Of a stretch of 64,000 bases of DNA, positions 55,678 to 64,000 are shown in pieces (within the stretch, counting starts at the first letter, position 1; every line of letters starts with the position of its first letter). Source of the DNA: Pseudomonas sp. JM0905a (GTDB lineage Bacteria > Pseudomonadota > Gammaproteobacteria > Pseudomonadales > Pseudomonadaceae); assembly GCF_014700075.1 (NCBI RefSeq), contig NZ_JACXBU010000001.1, positions 496,001 through 560,000 of the forward strand. The letters are read 5' to 3'. Below the pieces are notes generated by a model. It saw nothing but the letters and a program-made list of their open reading frames with translations. It was not told where the DNA came from and did not search any database. The position numbers were made by a program, and so were the translations under genes.

Positions 55678-55878
55678 ATGAGCCTTAAATGGACCGACGT
55701 ACTGGAAATTGCCATCCAGCTTGCTGAAGCCAAGCCGGATGTCGACCCGCGCTACGTGAACTTCGTCGATCTGCACAACTGGATCGTGGCTCTGCCGGAG
55801 TTCTCCGACGATCCCAAGCGCGGCGGTGAGAAGGTTCTGGAGGCCGTCCAGGCTGCCTGGATCGAAGAAGCCGACTGA
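55678..55878 (+). CDS. iscX: IscX family protein
   Basis: A 66-residue acidic protein that binds IscS and iron and tunes cluster assembly. It is recognisable by the start MSLKWTDVLEIAIQLAEAKP, DVDPRYVNFVDLHNWI, and the end KVLEAVQAAWIEEAD. TTGGAGCGCCAT forms the ribosome site; the frame continues four codons upstream without support. Usual last gene of isc operons. Confidence 0.95.
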   Translation: MSLKWTDVLEIAIQLAEAKPDVDPRYVNFVDLHNWIVALPEFSDDPKRGGEKVLEAVQAAWIEEAD

Positions 55879-55920
55879 CTGGCTTCTGCCCCTGGGCTAC
55901 GGCCCTACGCATTTCCCCCT

Positions 55921-55951
55921 AACCCGCGTATAATTCGCGGGTTTAATTTTT
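55921..55951 (+). terminator. isc operon terminator with TATAAT in the loop
   Basis: Stem AACCCGCG / CGCGGGTT (55921-55928 with 55936-55943) followed by TAATTTTT. The 7-base loop is TATAATT, a perfect -10 hexamer 48 bases before the ndk start, so the element may combine termination of isc with initiation of ndk. Confidence 0.75.
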
Positions 55952-55981
55952 CGCTTTAATCCCTGTTTCTGGAGTTTTTCC

Positions 55982-56413
55982 ATGGCTGTCGAACGTACTC
56001 TCTCCATCATCAAGCCGGACGCCGTTGCCAAGAACGTTGTGGGCGAGATCGTCACCCGCTTCGAAAAGGCCGGTCTGCGCGTCGTTGCCGCCAAGATGGT
56101 TCAGCTGTCCGAGCGTGAAGCCGGCGGTTTCTACGCCGAGCACAAAGAGCGCGGCTTCTTCAAGGACCTGGTTGCTTTCATGACCTCCGGCCCGGTTGTT
56201 GTTCAGGTCCTGGAAGGCGAGAACGCCATCGCCAAGAACCGTGAGCTGATGGGCGCCACCGATCCGAAGAAAGCCGACGCCGGTACCATCCGCGCCGACT
56301 ACGCCGTTTCCATCGACGAGAACGCCGTACACGGTTCCGATTCCGAGGCTTCCGCTGCTCGCGAAATCTCCTACTTCTTCGCCGCCACCGAGGTGTGCGC
56401 TCGCATTCGCTAA
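55982..56413 (+). CDS. ndk: Nucleoside diphosphate kinase
   Basis: A 143-residue tetramer subunit that equalises nucleoside triphosphate pools by phosphate transfer via His117 (NAVHGSDS). It starts [18 protein letters not shown]. All active-site residues are in place. The ribosome site is TTCTGGAGTTTTTCC. It is separated from iscX by a terminator and followed 24 bases later by rlmN. Confidence 0.97.
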   Translation: MAVERTLSIIKPDAVAKNVVGEIVTRFEKAGLRVVAAKMVQLSEREAGGFYAEHKERGFFKDLVAFMTSGPVVVQVLEGENAIAKNRELMGATDPKKADAGTIRADYAVSIDENAVHGSDSEASAAREISYFFAATEVCARIR

Positions 56414-56437
56414 TCGCGAATGGGAGAGGGTGAAGCC

Positions 56438-57586
56438 ATGACTGAATCGACCGGTAAAGTGAACCTGCTGGGTCTGACCCAGCCGCAACTGGAAAGCTTC
56501 TTCGAGTCCATCGGGGAGAAACGCTTCCGCGCCGGTCAGGTGATGAAGTGGATTCACCACTTTGGCGTCGATGATTTCGACGCCATGAGCAATATCGGCA
56601 AGGCCTTGCGCGACAAGCTCAAGGCCTCTGCCGAGATTCGCGGCCCTGAAGTGGTCAGCCAGGACATCTCCAGTGATGGCACCCGTAAATGGGTGGTCCG
56701 CGTGGCCTCCGGTAGTTGCGTCGAAACCGTGTATATCCCGCAAGGTGGTCGCGGCACCCTGTGTGTCTCGTCCCAGGCCGGTTGCGCCTTGGACTGCAGC
56801 TTCTGCTCCACGGGCAAGCAAGGTTTCAACAGCGACCTCACCGCCGCCGAAGTGATCGGCCAGGTGTGGATCGCCAACAAGTCCTTCGGGACCATCCCTG
56901 CGAAGATCGACCGTGCCATCACCAACGTGGTGATGATGGGCATGGGCGAGCCGCTGCTGAATTTCGACAACGTCGTCGCCGCCATGAACATCATGATGGA
57001 CGACCTCGGTTACGGCATTTCCAAGCGCAAGGTGACCCTGTCCACCTCGGGCGTGGCGCCGATGATCGACAAGCTGGGCGAGGTGATCGATGTTTCCCTC
57101 GCGCTGTCGCTGCACGCGCCGAACGATCCGCTGCGCAATCAGCTGGTGCCGATCAACAAGAAATACCCTCTCGAAGTAGTGCTCGATGCCTGCCGCCGCT
57201 ACATCTCCCGTCTCGGTGAGAAGCGCGTGCTGACCATCGAGTACACCTTGCTCAAGGACGTCAACGACCAGCCTGAACACGCTAGCCAGATGATCGAGCT
57301 GCTCAAGGACTTCCCCTGCAAGATCAACCTGATTCCGTTCAACCCCTTCCCGCACTCGGGTTACGAGCGGCCGAGCAATAATGCGATCCGCCGCTTCCAG
57401 GACCTGTTGCACAAGGCCGGGCACAATGTCACCGTCCGCACCACCCGCGGCGACGATATCGATGCTGCCTGTGGCCAACTGGTCGGCCAGGTCATGGACC
57501 GTACCCGCCGCAGCGAGCGTTACATCGCCGTGCGCCAGCTGAATGCCGAAGCGGAGGCGTCCAGCAACGCCGCGAACCGGAACTAG
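56438..57586 (+). CDS. rlmN: Dual-specificity RNA methyltransferase RlmN
   Basis: A 382-residue radical-SAM methyltransferase that puts C2-methyl on A2503 of 23S rRNA and A37 of some tRNAs. The cluster motif CALDCSFC (CX3CX2C) is in a typical context; a second catalytic cysteine lies in DAACGQLVG near the end and another pairs with it. The [4Fe-4S] requirement suits its placement after isc. ATG chosen with GGGAGAGGGTGAAGCC before it. It is followed by pilF with 13 bases between. Confidence 0.96.
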   Translation: MTESTGKVNLLGLTQPQLESFFESIGEKRFRAGQVMKWIHHFGVDDFDAMSNIGKALRDKLKASAEIRGPEVVSQDISSDGTRKWVVRVASGSCVETVYIPQGGRGTLCVSSQAGCALDCSFCSTGKQGFNSDLTAAEVIGQVWIANKSFGTIPAKIDRAITNVVMMGMGEPLLNFDNVVAAMNIMMDDLGYGISKRKVTLSTSGVAPMIDKLGEVIDVSLALSLHAPNDPLRNQLVPINKKYPLEVVLDACRRYISRLGEKRVLTIEYTLLKDVNDQPEHASQMIELLKDFPCKINLIPFNPFPHSGYERPSNNAIRRFQDLLHKAGHNVTVRTTRGDDIDAACGQLVGQVMDRTRRSERYIAVRQLNAEAEASSNAANRN

Positions 57587-57599
57587 AGAAGGACACCCC

Positions 57600-58358
57600 A
57601 TGACCCTGCGCGCTGCGCTGCTCCTCGTTTCCACCGCACTGCTCGCGGCCTGCGTGTCGACCGGTCAGGTCGATCCGATGAAGACCGACAAGGGTCGTGA
57701 TGCAGCACGCGACGCCTACATCGAACTGGGTATCGGCTACCTGAAGCAAGGGGCCACCGAGCGGGCCAAGGTGCCGCTGAAGAAAGCCCTTGAACTGGAC
57801 CCGTCCAACGCTGACGCCAACGCGGCCCTCGCCCTGGTATTCCAGACCGAGATAGAGCCGGAGCTGGCCGACCAGCACTACCGCAAGGCCCTGTCGTCCC
57901 GTAACGATGCGCGCATCCTCAACAACTACGGCAGCTTCCTCTACGAGCAGGGCCGTTATAAGGATGCCTACGACCGCTTCCAGCAAGCCACAGACGACAA
58001 CCTCTATCCCGAGCGTTCGCGCGTGTTCGAGAACCTCGGCCTGACCGCGCTGAAGATGAACAATCCGGCGCTGGCCAAGCAGCACTTTGAAAAATCCCTG
58101 CGCCTGAATCGCCAGCAGCCCAAGGCGCTGCTGGAGATGGCCCAGCTGTCTTTCAACGAGAAGCAGTACGTGCCGGCTCGTGATTACTACCAGCGCTATT
58201 CCCAGATAGCCGAGCAGACCGCCCAAAGCCTGCTGCTCGGGTCGCGTCTGGCGACCATATTCGAAGACCGCAACCAGGCTGCCAGCCTCGGTCTGCAACT
58301 CAAGCGACTCTATCCCGGCACGCCGGAATATCAGCAATACCTGTCGGAGCAAAGATGA
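57600..58358 (+). CDS. pilF: Type IV pilus pilotin PilF (PilW)
   Basis: A 252-residue outer-membrane lipoprotein with TPR repeats that helps PilQ secretin assemble and localise. The signal peptide ends in the lipobox LLAAC (Cys18). Tandem TPR helices run through 30-250 (RDAYIELGIGYLKQGATERA, AKVPLKKALELDPSNADANA). Embedded in a housekeeping run between rlmN and rodZ, as in P. aeruginosa. The stop overlaps the rodZ start by ATGA. Confidence 0.93.
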   Translation: MTLRAALLLVSTALLAACVSTGQVDPMKTDKGRDAARDAYIELGIGYLKQGATERAKVPLKKALELDPSNADANAALALVFQTEIEPELADQHYRKALSSRNDARILNNYGSFLYEQGRYKDAYDRFQQATDDNLYPERSRVFENLGLTALKMNNPALAKQHFEKSLRLNRQQPKALLEMAQLSFNEKQYVPARDYYQRYSQIAEQTAQSLLLGSRLATIFEDRNQAASLGLQLKRLYPGTPEYQQYLSEQR

Positions 58359-59458
58359 AAGCGTCGCATCCCGAAGCTGTAGCGGCGACCCGAGCCAACC
58401 CGGGCGAAACCCTGCGTCAGGCCCGTGAGAGCAAGGATTGGTCCCTGGGCGAGGTCGCCCGCCACCTGAACCTGACCGAGCAGGCCCTGCGTCAGCTCGA
58501 AGCTGGTGATTTCGAGCAGTTGCCGGGGCACACCTTCGCCCGTGGCTACGTGCGTGCCTACGCCAAGCTGCTGGGTATGGATCAGGCTGTTCTGGTCGCC
58601 GAGTTCGACCATTACACCGGCACCGATGCCAAGGGCAGCAATGTGCACAGCCTGGGTCGCATCGAAGAGCCCGTGCGCTTGTCCCAGAGCGTGCTGCGTA
58701 TCGTCAGCTTCATCATTCTGGTGGCTCTTGGTGCTGTCGGCTTCTTCTGGTGGCAGGAGCATTCCAGTCGCAACAACGAAGAAGTGGCCAGCGTGAACAT
58801 GGAGCATGTGGAAGTGGAAAGTGCCGACGGCACTACCCAAATCCATCCGCTCGACGAGCCGGAAGACCAGGCTGTGGCCGAGGCCCAAGAAGGCGACGCG
58901 CCGACCCCGGCTGAAGTTTCCCCGGAAACGGCTGCTCAACCGGAACAGCAGGCCGCTGCAGGCGCTGCCCCTGTTGTGCCGGCTGGTGAGGCCGCGCCTG
59001 CCGCCACGGCCCCGGTAGCACCGAACCCGGTACCGGCGATCGCCGCTCCTGCAGCACCGGCTGCGCAACCGACCGCTCCCATTGCTCCTGCCGCTACTGC
59101 TCCTGCAGTTCCGGTGGTTCCTGCCGCCCAGCCGGCAGCTCCGGTAGCTCCGACCGCTCCCGCTGCCACCCCGGCTCCCGCCACCGAGGCTCCGGCTCCC
59201 GTGGTAGCCCAGCAGGGCCAGGGCGTGGTGCGTATCCAGTTCACCGCCAATTGCTGGACCCAGGTCACCGATGCCGACGGCAAGGTGCTGGTCAGTGCCC
59301 TCAAACGCACCGGCGACAGTGTCGAGCTGGCTGGCAAGGCACCGCTGGAAGTTCGCCTGGGCTTCGCCCGCGGCGCGCAAATCAGCTACAACGGCCAGTC
59401 GGTCGACGTATCGCCTTATGTTCGCGGCGAGACCGCTCGCCTGAAGTTGGGGCAATAA
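58355..59458 (+). CDS. rodZ: Cytoskeletal protein RodZ
   Basis: A 367-residue bitopic protein linking MreB to the cell-wall elongation machinery. An N-terminal cytoplasmic HTH (about 17-90: GETLRQARESKDWSLGEVAR) meets MreB. The transmembrane helix is at 112-133. A very Ala/Pro-rich periplasmic linker (about 180-290) leads to the C-terminal RodZ_C domain beginning VVRIQFTANCWTQVTDADG. Linker length and composition differ widely between species. Coupled to pilF by overlap; ispG follows after 3 bases. Confidence 0.93.
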   Translation: MKASHPEAVAATRANPGETLRQARESKDWSLGEVARHLNLTEQALRQLEAGDFEQLPGHTFARGYVRAYAKLLGMDQAVLVAEFDHYTGTDAKGSNVHSLGRIEEPVRLSQSVLRIVSFIILVALGAVGFFWWQEHSSRNNEEVASVNMEHVEVESADGTTQIHPLDEPEDQAVAEAQEGDAPTPAEVSPETAAQPEQQAAAGAAPVVPAGEAAPAATAPVAPNPVPAIAAPAAPAAQPTAPIAPAATAPAVPVVPAAQPAAPVAPTAPAATPAPATEAPAPVVAQQGQGVVRIQFTANCWTQVTDADGKVLVSALKRTGDSVELAGKAPLEVRLGFARGAQISYNGQSVDVSPYVRGETARLKLGQ

Positions 59459-59461
59459 GCC

Positions 59462-60574
59462 ATGCATTGCGAATCCCCGATCAAACGCCGCGTTTCGCGG
59501 AAAATCTGGGTCGGTTCCGTACCGGTGGGCGGCGATGCGCCCATCGCCGTACAGAGCATGACCAACACCGATACCTGCGACGTCGCCGCCACCGTGGGCC
59601 AGATCCAGCGCCTGGTGGATGCTGGCGTCGATATCGTTCGCATCTCCGTACCGGACATGGACGCAGCCGAGGCCTTTGGTCGCATCAAGCAGCAGGTCCA
59701 GGTGCCGCTGGTCGCGGACATCCACTTCGACTACAAGATCGCCCTGCGCGTCGCCGAACTGGGCGTCGACTGCCTGCGCATAAACCCGGGCAACATTGGC
59801 CGAGAGGACCGCGTGAAGGCCGTGGTCGATGCCGCTCGCGACAAGGGCATCCCGATCCGCATCGGCGTCAATGCCGGTTCGCTGGAAAAGGACCTGCAAA
59901 AGAAGTACGGCGAGCCGACGCCGCAGGCCCTCGTGGAATCCGCCCTGCGCCATGTCGAGCACCTCGACAAGCTGGACTTCCAGGACTTCAAGGTCAGCGT
60001 GAAGGCCTCTGACGTGTTCATGGCCGTCGAAGCCTACCGCCTGCTGGCCAAGCAGATCGTGCAGCCGCTGCACCTGGGCATCACCGAAGCGGGTGGCTTG
60101 CGATCCGGCACCGTGAAGTCTGCGGTGGGCCTGGGCATGCTGCTCGCCGAAGGCATCGGCGACACCATTCGCATCTCCCTGGCGGCGGATCCGGTGGAAG
60201 AGGTCAAGGTCGGCTTCGACATCCTCAAGTCCCTGCACCTGCGCTCCCGTGGCATCAACTTCATCGCCTGTCCGAGCTGCTCGCGGCAGAACTTCGACGT
60301 GGTCAAGACCATGAACGAGCTGGAAGGGCGCCTGGAAGACCTGCTGGTACCGATGGACGTGGCCGTGATCGGCTGTGTGGTCAACGGTCCGGGTGAAGCC
60401 AAGGAGGCCCATATCGGCCTGACTGGCGGCACCCCGAACAACCTGGTCTACATCGACGGCAAGCCGGCGCAGAAGCTGAACAACGACAACCTGGTGGACG
60501 AGCTGGAACGGCTCATCCGCGAAAAGGCGGCTGCAAAGGCCGAAGCTGACGCGGCGCTGATCGCCCGTAGCTGA
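59462..60574 (+). CDS. ispG: HMBPP synthase IspG (GcpE)
   Basis: A 370-residue [4Fe-4S] enzyme of the MEP isoprenoid pathway that reduces MEcPP to HMBPP with flavodoxin or ferredoxin. The cluster cysteines are in [12 protein letters not shown] and [10 protein letters not shown], where a glutamate is the fourth ligand. The TIM-barrel part begins [20 protein letters not shown]. The operon order pilF-rodZ-ispG-hisS is standard for gammaproteobacteria. Confidence 0.97.
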   Translation: MHCESPIKRRVSRKIWVGSVPVGGDAPIAVQSMTNTDTCDVAATVGQIQRLVDAGVDIVRISVPDMDAAEAFGRIKQQVQVPLVADIHFDYKIALRVAELGVDCLRINPGNIGREDRVKAVVDAARDKGIPIRIGVNAGSLEKDLQKKYGEPTPQALVESALRHVEHLDKLDFQDFKVSVKASDVFMAVEAYRLLAKQIVQPLHLGITEAGGLRSGTVKSAVGLGMLLAEGIGDTIRISLAADPVEEVKVGFDILKSLHLRSRGINFIACPSCSRQNFDVVKTMNELEGRLEDLLVPMDVAVIGCVVNGPGEAKEAHIGLTGGTPNNLVYIDGKPAQKLNNDNLVDELERLIREKAAAKAEADAALIARS

Positions 60575-60588
60575 AACAAGGAACCCAC

Positions 60589-61878
60589 GTGAGCAAGACC
60601 TTGCAAGCCATTCGTGGCATGAACGACATCCTGCCGGAGCAGACGCCCGCCTGGCGTTACCTGGAAAACACCGTCGCCGACCTGCTGGATAGCTACGGTT
60701 ACAAGGAAATCCGCCTGCCGATCCTCGAGTTCACCGAGCTGTTCGCCCGTGGTATCGGCGAAGGTACCGATGTGGTCGATAAGGAGATGTACACCTTCCT
60801 CGATCGCAACGAAGAGTCGCTGACCATGCGCCCGGAAGGTACTGCGGGCTGCGTGCGCGCCGTGCTGGAGCATGGCCTCACCGGTGGCGGCCAGGTGCAG
60901 AAGCTTTGGTATGCCGGCCCCATGTTCCGCTACGAGAAGCCGCAGAAAGGTCGCTACCGCCAGTTCCACCAGATGGGTGTGGAAGTCTTCAACCTGCCCG
61001 GCCCGGACATCGACGCCGAGTTGATCGTCCTCACCTGGCGCCTGTGGAAAAAGCTCGGCCTGGCCGACGCCGTGACCCTGCAGCTGAACAGCCTGGGTTC
61101 CAGCGAGGCTCGCGCCCGTTACCGCGATGCGCTGGTCGCCTACCTGCAGGATCGTTATGACCTGCTGGACGAAGACAGCCAGCGCCGCCTGACCACCAAT
61201 CCGCTGCGTATCCTCGACAGCAAGGATGGCGGTACCCAGGCCGTGTTGGTGGATGCACCGACTCTCCACGACTATCTGGATGAGGAGTCCCTGGCCCACT
61301 TCGAAGGCCTCAAGGCGCGTCTGGATGCCGTGGGTATCCGCTACGAAATCAACCAGAAGCTGGTGCGCGGCCTGGATTACTACAGCCGCACCGTCTTCGA
61401 GTGGGTGACCGACAAGCTCGGCTCCCAGGGCACCGTCTGTGCCGGTGGCCGCTACGACGGCCTGGTCACCCAGTTCGGCGGCAAGCCGACTCCGGGCGTG
61501 GGCTACGCCATGGGCGTCGAGCGCCTGGTGCTGCTGCTGGAAACCCTCGGCCTGGTGCCGGATGAGCTGAACAGCCCGGCCGATGTCTATATCTGTGCTT
61601 TCGGCGAAGCCGCCGAGCTGGCCGCCCTCGGCCTTTCCGAGCAGCTGCGCGATGCGGTTCCGGGCCTGCGCCTGCTGGTCAATGCAGGTGCCGGCAGCTT
61701 CAAGAGCCAGTTCAAGAAGGCCGACAAGAGCGGCGCCCGGTACGCGTTGATCCTGGGGGACGACGAACTGGCCAAGCGCGTGGTAGGTTGCAAGCCGCTT
61801 CGCGACGACAGCGAACAACAAAATATTGCCTGGGATGCTCTGGCTGAGCATCTCGCTGCCTGCCTGAAGCGGGCTTGA
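60589..61878 (+). CDS. hisS: Histidyl-tRNA synthetase
   Basis: A 429-residue class II aminoacyl-tRNA synthetase. Start [20 protein letters not shown]; motif 2 [20 protein letters not shown]; histidine-specific loop [15 protein letters not shown]; motif 3 [13 protein letters not shown]. The GTG start follows AAGGAACCCAC. The C-terminal anticodon domain from about 330 ends [11 protein letters not shown]. yfgM follows after 31 bases. Confidence 0.97.
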   Translation: MSKTLQAIRGMNDILPEQTPAWRYLENTVADLLDSYGYKEIRLPILEFTELFARGIGEGTDVVDKEMYTFLDRNEESLTMRPEGTAGCVRAVLEHGLTGGGQVQKLWYAGPMFRYEKPQKGRYRQFHQMGVEVFNLPGPDIDAELIVLTWRLWKKLGLADAVTLQLNSLGSSEARARYRDALVAYLQDRYDLLDEDSQRRLTTNPLRILDSKDGGTQAVLVDAPTLHDYLDEESLAHFEGLKARLDAVGIRYEINQKLVRGLDYYSRTVFEWVTDKLGSQGTVCAGGRYDGLVTQFGGKPTPGVGYAMGVERLVLLLETLGLVPDELNSPADVYICAFGEAAELAALGLSEQLRDAVPGLRLLVNAGAGSFKSQFKKADKSGARYALILGDDELAKRVVGCKPLRDDSEQQNIAWDALAEHLAACLKRA

Positions 61879-61909
61879 GCATCCAAAGATCAGGAGTACG
61901 GGGTTAAGC

Positions 61910-62548
61910 ATGCAGACTGAAGAAGAACAGATTGCGCAGTTCAGGGACTGGTGGCAGCGCAACGGCAAACCCATGCTCACTGGCGGCGCACTGGCGCTGG
62001 CGGTGGTCTTCGGTTGGCAGGCCTGGCAGAAGTACGAAACCAATCAGGCCCAGGGCGCCTCGGTCGTTTACCAGCAACTGCTGGAAACCGCGCTGAATCC
62101 CAGCGGCACTCCGGATTCGGCCAAAGTCGCTGAACTGGCCGGCAAGCTGAAGAGTGACTTCGGTGGCACCCACTACGCCCAGTACGGCAGCCTGTTCGTG
62201 GCCAAGGTCGCGGTCGAGGCGGGCAAGCTGGACGACGCCGCTGCCGAGCTCAAGGCCGTGCTCGACAAGCCCGCCGATGCGACCCTCGGCGAACTGGCCC
62301 GCCAGCGCCTGGCCCGTGTCCTGGCTGCCCAGGGCAAGGCCGAAGATGCCCTCAAGCTGCTGGAAGGCGACGCCGACAAGGCCTTCGCCGCCAGCCGCGA
62401 AGAACTCAAGGGCGACCTGCTGGTGCAGCTGGGTCGTGCCGATGACGCGCATGCCGCCTACCTGAAGGCCAAGGCCGCACTGCCCGAAGACGCCGCCGTA
62501 GGTGGCCTGCAGATGAAGCTTGACGACCTGGCAAAAGGGGACGCGTGA
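61910..62548 (+). CDS. yfgM: YfgM, ancillary SecYEG translocon subunit (TPR)
   Basis: A 212-residue inner-membrane protein with a short cytoplasmic N-terminus, one helix (about 20-40, LTGGALALAVVFGWQAWQ), and a periplasmic TPR domain. In E. coli YfgM associates with SecYEG and PpiD and hands over exported proteins. Conserved between hisS and bamB. The best ribosome site (CAGGAGTACGG) is somewhat far from the ATG. Confidence 0.9.
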   Translation: MQTEEEQIAQFRDWWQRNGKPMLTGGALALAVVFGWQAWQKYETNQAQGASVVYQQLLETALNPSGTPDSAKVAELAGKLKSDFGGTHYAQYGSLFVAKVAVEAGKLDDAAAELKAVLDKPADATLGELARQRLARVLAAQGKAEDALKLLEGDADKAFAASREELKGDLLVQLGRADDAHAAYLKAKAALPEDAAVGGLQMKLDDLAKGDA

Positions 62549-62549
62549 C

Positions 62550-63692
62550 GTGATGCGCTGGAAGAATGCCGCAGTGCTGGCCCTGGCCGTTCTGGCCGTG
62601 GGCTGCAGCAGCAACAGCAAGAAGGAACTGCCGCCGGCCGAGCTGCCCGATATCACTGAAGAGGTGAGTCTGGACAAGGGTTGGAGCCGCTCCATCGGCG
62701 ATGGCCAGGGCGAGACCTATAACCTGCTGGTGCCCGCCGTCGACGGCGACACCATCTATGCCTCGGACGTCAACGGCGAGGTCATGGCGCTCAACCGCTT
62801 CAATGGCGACGTGATCTGGAAGCAGGATCTGGAACTCCCGGTATCCGGCGCCGTGGGCGTTGGCTACGGCCTGGTGATGGTCGGCACCCTGAAAGGTGAA
62901 GTCGTTGCCCTGGACGCCACCAACGGTGAAGAAAAATGGCGCGCCCGCGTCAACGGCGAAGTGCTGGCTCCGGCGGCCAACAACGGTGACGTGGTGGTCG
63001 TGCAGACCCAGAACGACACCCTGTTCGGTTTCGATGCCGCCACCGGCAACCAGCTCTGGATCTACGAGAACACCCCGGCGGTGCTGACCCTGCGTGGTAC
63101 CGGCGCGCCCATCGTGACCAACAACCTGGCCGTGGCCGGCCTGTCCACCGGCAAGGTGCTCGCGCTGGATATCAAGCGCGGCATTCCGGTCTGGGAACAG
63201 CGCGTAGCCGTGCCCCAGGGCCGCTCCGAGCTGGATCGCGTAGTGGACATCGACGGTGGCCTGCTGCTGTCCGGCGGCACCCTCTACGTGGCCACTTACC
63301 AGGGCCGCGTCGCCGCCCTGGATCTGGAAAGCGGCCGTGTGCTCTGGCAGCGCGAAGCCTCCAGCTACGCCGGCGTCGCCCAGGGTTTCGGCAACGTCTA
63401 CGTGAGCCTGGCCAATGGCACGGTGGAAGGCGTGGATGAGCGTTCCGCCTCCGCCCTGTGGAGCAACGACGCGTTGGCCCGCCGCCAGCTGTCCGCTCCG
63501 GAAGTCTTCTCCAGCTACGTGGCTGTGGGCGACTTCGAAGGTTACCTGCACCTGCTGAGCCAGGTGGACGGTCACTTCGTCGGCCGCGTGAAGATCGATG
63601 GCGACGGCCTGCGTGCCCGTCCGTTGGTGGTCGGTGAGTGGATGTATGCCTATGGCAACGGCGGCAAGCTGGTTGGCCTGACCATCCGCTAA
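62550..63692 (+). CDS. bamB: Outer-membrane assembly lipoprotein BamB
   Basis: A 380-residue lipoprotein of the BAM complex, inserting beta-barrels into the outer membrane. Signal peptide with lipobox LAVGC (Cys19) followed by SSNSKKELPPAEL; then an eight-bladed beta-propeller of PQQ-type repeats (DVIWKQDLELPVSGAVGVGY, NGEEKWRARVNGEVLAPAAN). GTG at 62550 sits 9 bases after AAAGGGG; the adjacent ATG at 62553 is an alternative. Shares the yfgM-bamB-der order with most gammaproteobacteria; a terminator separates it from der. Confidence 0.94.
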   Translation: MMRWKNAAVLALAVLAVGCSSNSKKELPPAELPDITEEVSLDKGWSRSIGDGQGETYNLLVPAVDGDTIYASDVNGEVMALNRFNGDVIWKQDLELPVSGAVGVGYGLVMVGTLKGEVVALDATNGEEKWRARVNGEVLAPAANNGDVVVVQTQNDTLFGFDAATGNQLWIYENTPAVLTLRGTGAPIVTNNLAVAGLSTGKVLALDIKRGIPVWEQRVAVPQGRSELDRVVDIDGGLLLSGGTLYVATYQGRVAALDLESGRVLWQREASSYAGVAQGFGNVYVSLANGTVEGVDERSASALWSNDALARRQLSAPEVFSSYVAVGDFEGYLHLLSQVDGHFVGRVKIDGDGLRARPLVVGEWMYAYGNGGKLVGLTIR

Positions 63693-63709
63693 GCTGAAGC
63701 CTGATGTCG

Positions 63710-63746
63710 GGCCGCTGCCGTCAAACGGCAGCGGCCTTTGTGTTTT
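63710..63746 (+). terminator. bamB terminator
   Basis: Perfect 12-bp stem GGCCGCTGCCGT / ACGGCAGCGGCC (63710-63721 with 63725-63736), loop CAA, then TTTGTGTTTT. der has a separate ribosome site beyond it. Confidence 0.85.
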
Positions 63747-63770
63747 CTGAAATAACGAGTGGAGAGCCTC

Positions 63771-64000
63771 ATGGTTCCCGTAATTGCCCTGGTGGGTCGG
63801 CCCAACGTCGGCAAGTCCACCCTGTTCAACCGCCTGACCAAGACCCGCAACGCGATTGTCGCGGAATACGCAGGTCTGACCCGTGACCGCCAGTACGGCG
63901 AGGCGAAATGGCAGGGTCGCACCTATATCGTCATCGACACCGGGGGTATCTCGGGCGATGAGGAAGGCATCGACGCGAAGATGGCCGAGCAGTCTCTACA
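63771..64000 (+). CDS. der: Ribosome-assembly GTPase Der (EngA), N-terminal part
   Basis: First 76 residues of Der, an essential tandem-domain GTPase for 50S subunit maturation. The G1 loop of the first GTPase domain is GRPNVGKST (9-17), followed by the LTRDRQYGE switch I region and G3 DTGG. The reading frame runs off the window. GTGGAGAGCCTC is the ribosome site. It is the next conserved gene after bamB. Confidence 0.97.
   Translation, partial: MVPVIALVGRPNVGKSTLFNRLTKTRNAIVAEYAGLTRDRQYGEAKWQGRTYIVIDTGGISGDEEGIDAKMAEQSL

Noticed and set aside
53320-62043. Long minus-strand frames opposite hscA, rlmN, rodZ/ispG and hisS
   Set aside because: All are complements of well-supported genes and have the same biased Gly/Ala/His composition.

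Overview
The window is a stretch of GC-rich chromosome (roughly 63-65 % G+C by eye) from a Pseudomonas of the P. aeruginosa neighbourhood. The evidence is protein similarity (DauBAR, PilF, AmpG, LptFG, the isc cluster) and gene order. From memory of PAO1 locus numbers, the first 13 kb follows the secA-argJ-mutT-panE-yajQ-ampG block, and the part from about 29 kb onward follows the valS-pepA-lptFG-tgt-secDF-isc-hisS-der block. The dauBAR operon and sbcDC sit between them. I see no prophage, integron, conjugative element, CRISPR array or toxin-antitoxin pair. The only mobile-type gene is a REP-associated transposase (RAYT) framed by two inverted REP sequences at 4.2-4.7 kb. No intergenic gap exceeds 300 bases; the largest, 40774-41064, holds the leader of a cold-shock gene.

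Layout. 0-4.2 kb, plus strand: the secA 3' end, argJ (arginine biosynthesis), a glutathione transferase and a Nudix-ThiE fusion. 4.2-9.3 kb, minus strand: the RAYT gene, then a four-gene run read from 9.2 to 4.7 kb: response regulator with degenerate GGDEF, panE, hybrid sensor-type histidine kinase, PduO-type cobalamin adenosyltransferase. 9.3-15.3 kb: yajQ and a small MscS channel (plus), ampG and an alkyltransferase-like protein (minus), then two tandem DUF481 envelope proteins. 15.4-18.3 kb: dauBAR, for D-arginine to L-arginine conversion. 18.3-22.4 kb: a GlxA-type regulator, a SnoaL-fold protein, a GIY-YIG protein, a second glutathione transferase and the nucleoid protein YejK. 22.4-31.7 kb: a TAXI-type binding protein, sbcDC, rRNA methylase RlmF and an SLC13-type permease.

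31.7-37.5 kb is a minus-strand housekeeping run, pepA-holC-unknown-valS-small wHTH. 37.6-40.8 kb has lptFG (lipopolysaccharide export), an RDD protein and a cold-shock protein, then tRNA-Leu(CAA). 41.2-46.7 kb is queA-tgt-yajC-secD-secF: queuosine modification and protein export. 46.8-50.0 kb carries a glycine-zipper protein, suhB, trmJ and cysE. 50.1-55.9 kb is a complete isc cluster, iscR-iscS-iscU-iscA-hscB-hscA-fdx-iscX, with a good IscR-type operator over its promoter; cysE just upstream supplies the cysteine route feeding IscS. 55.9-64 kb is ndk-rlmN-pilF-rodZ-ispG-hisS-yfgM-bamB-der, in which several products (RlmN, IspG) are themselves Fe-S enzymes.

Most genes are recognisable core genes. 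The parts worth a second look are the REP/RAYT elements and related intergenic palindromes, the start codons that overlap head to head at 13166-13169, the tandem DUF481 pair, a substituted active-site position in DauA, a terminator whose loop spells TATAAT in front of ndk, and a few uncharacterised small proteins.
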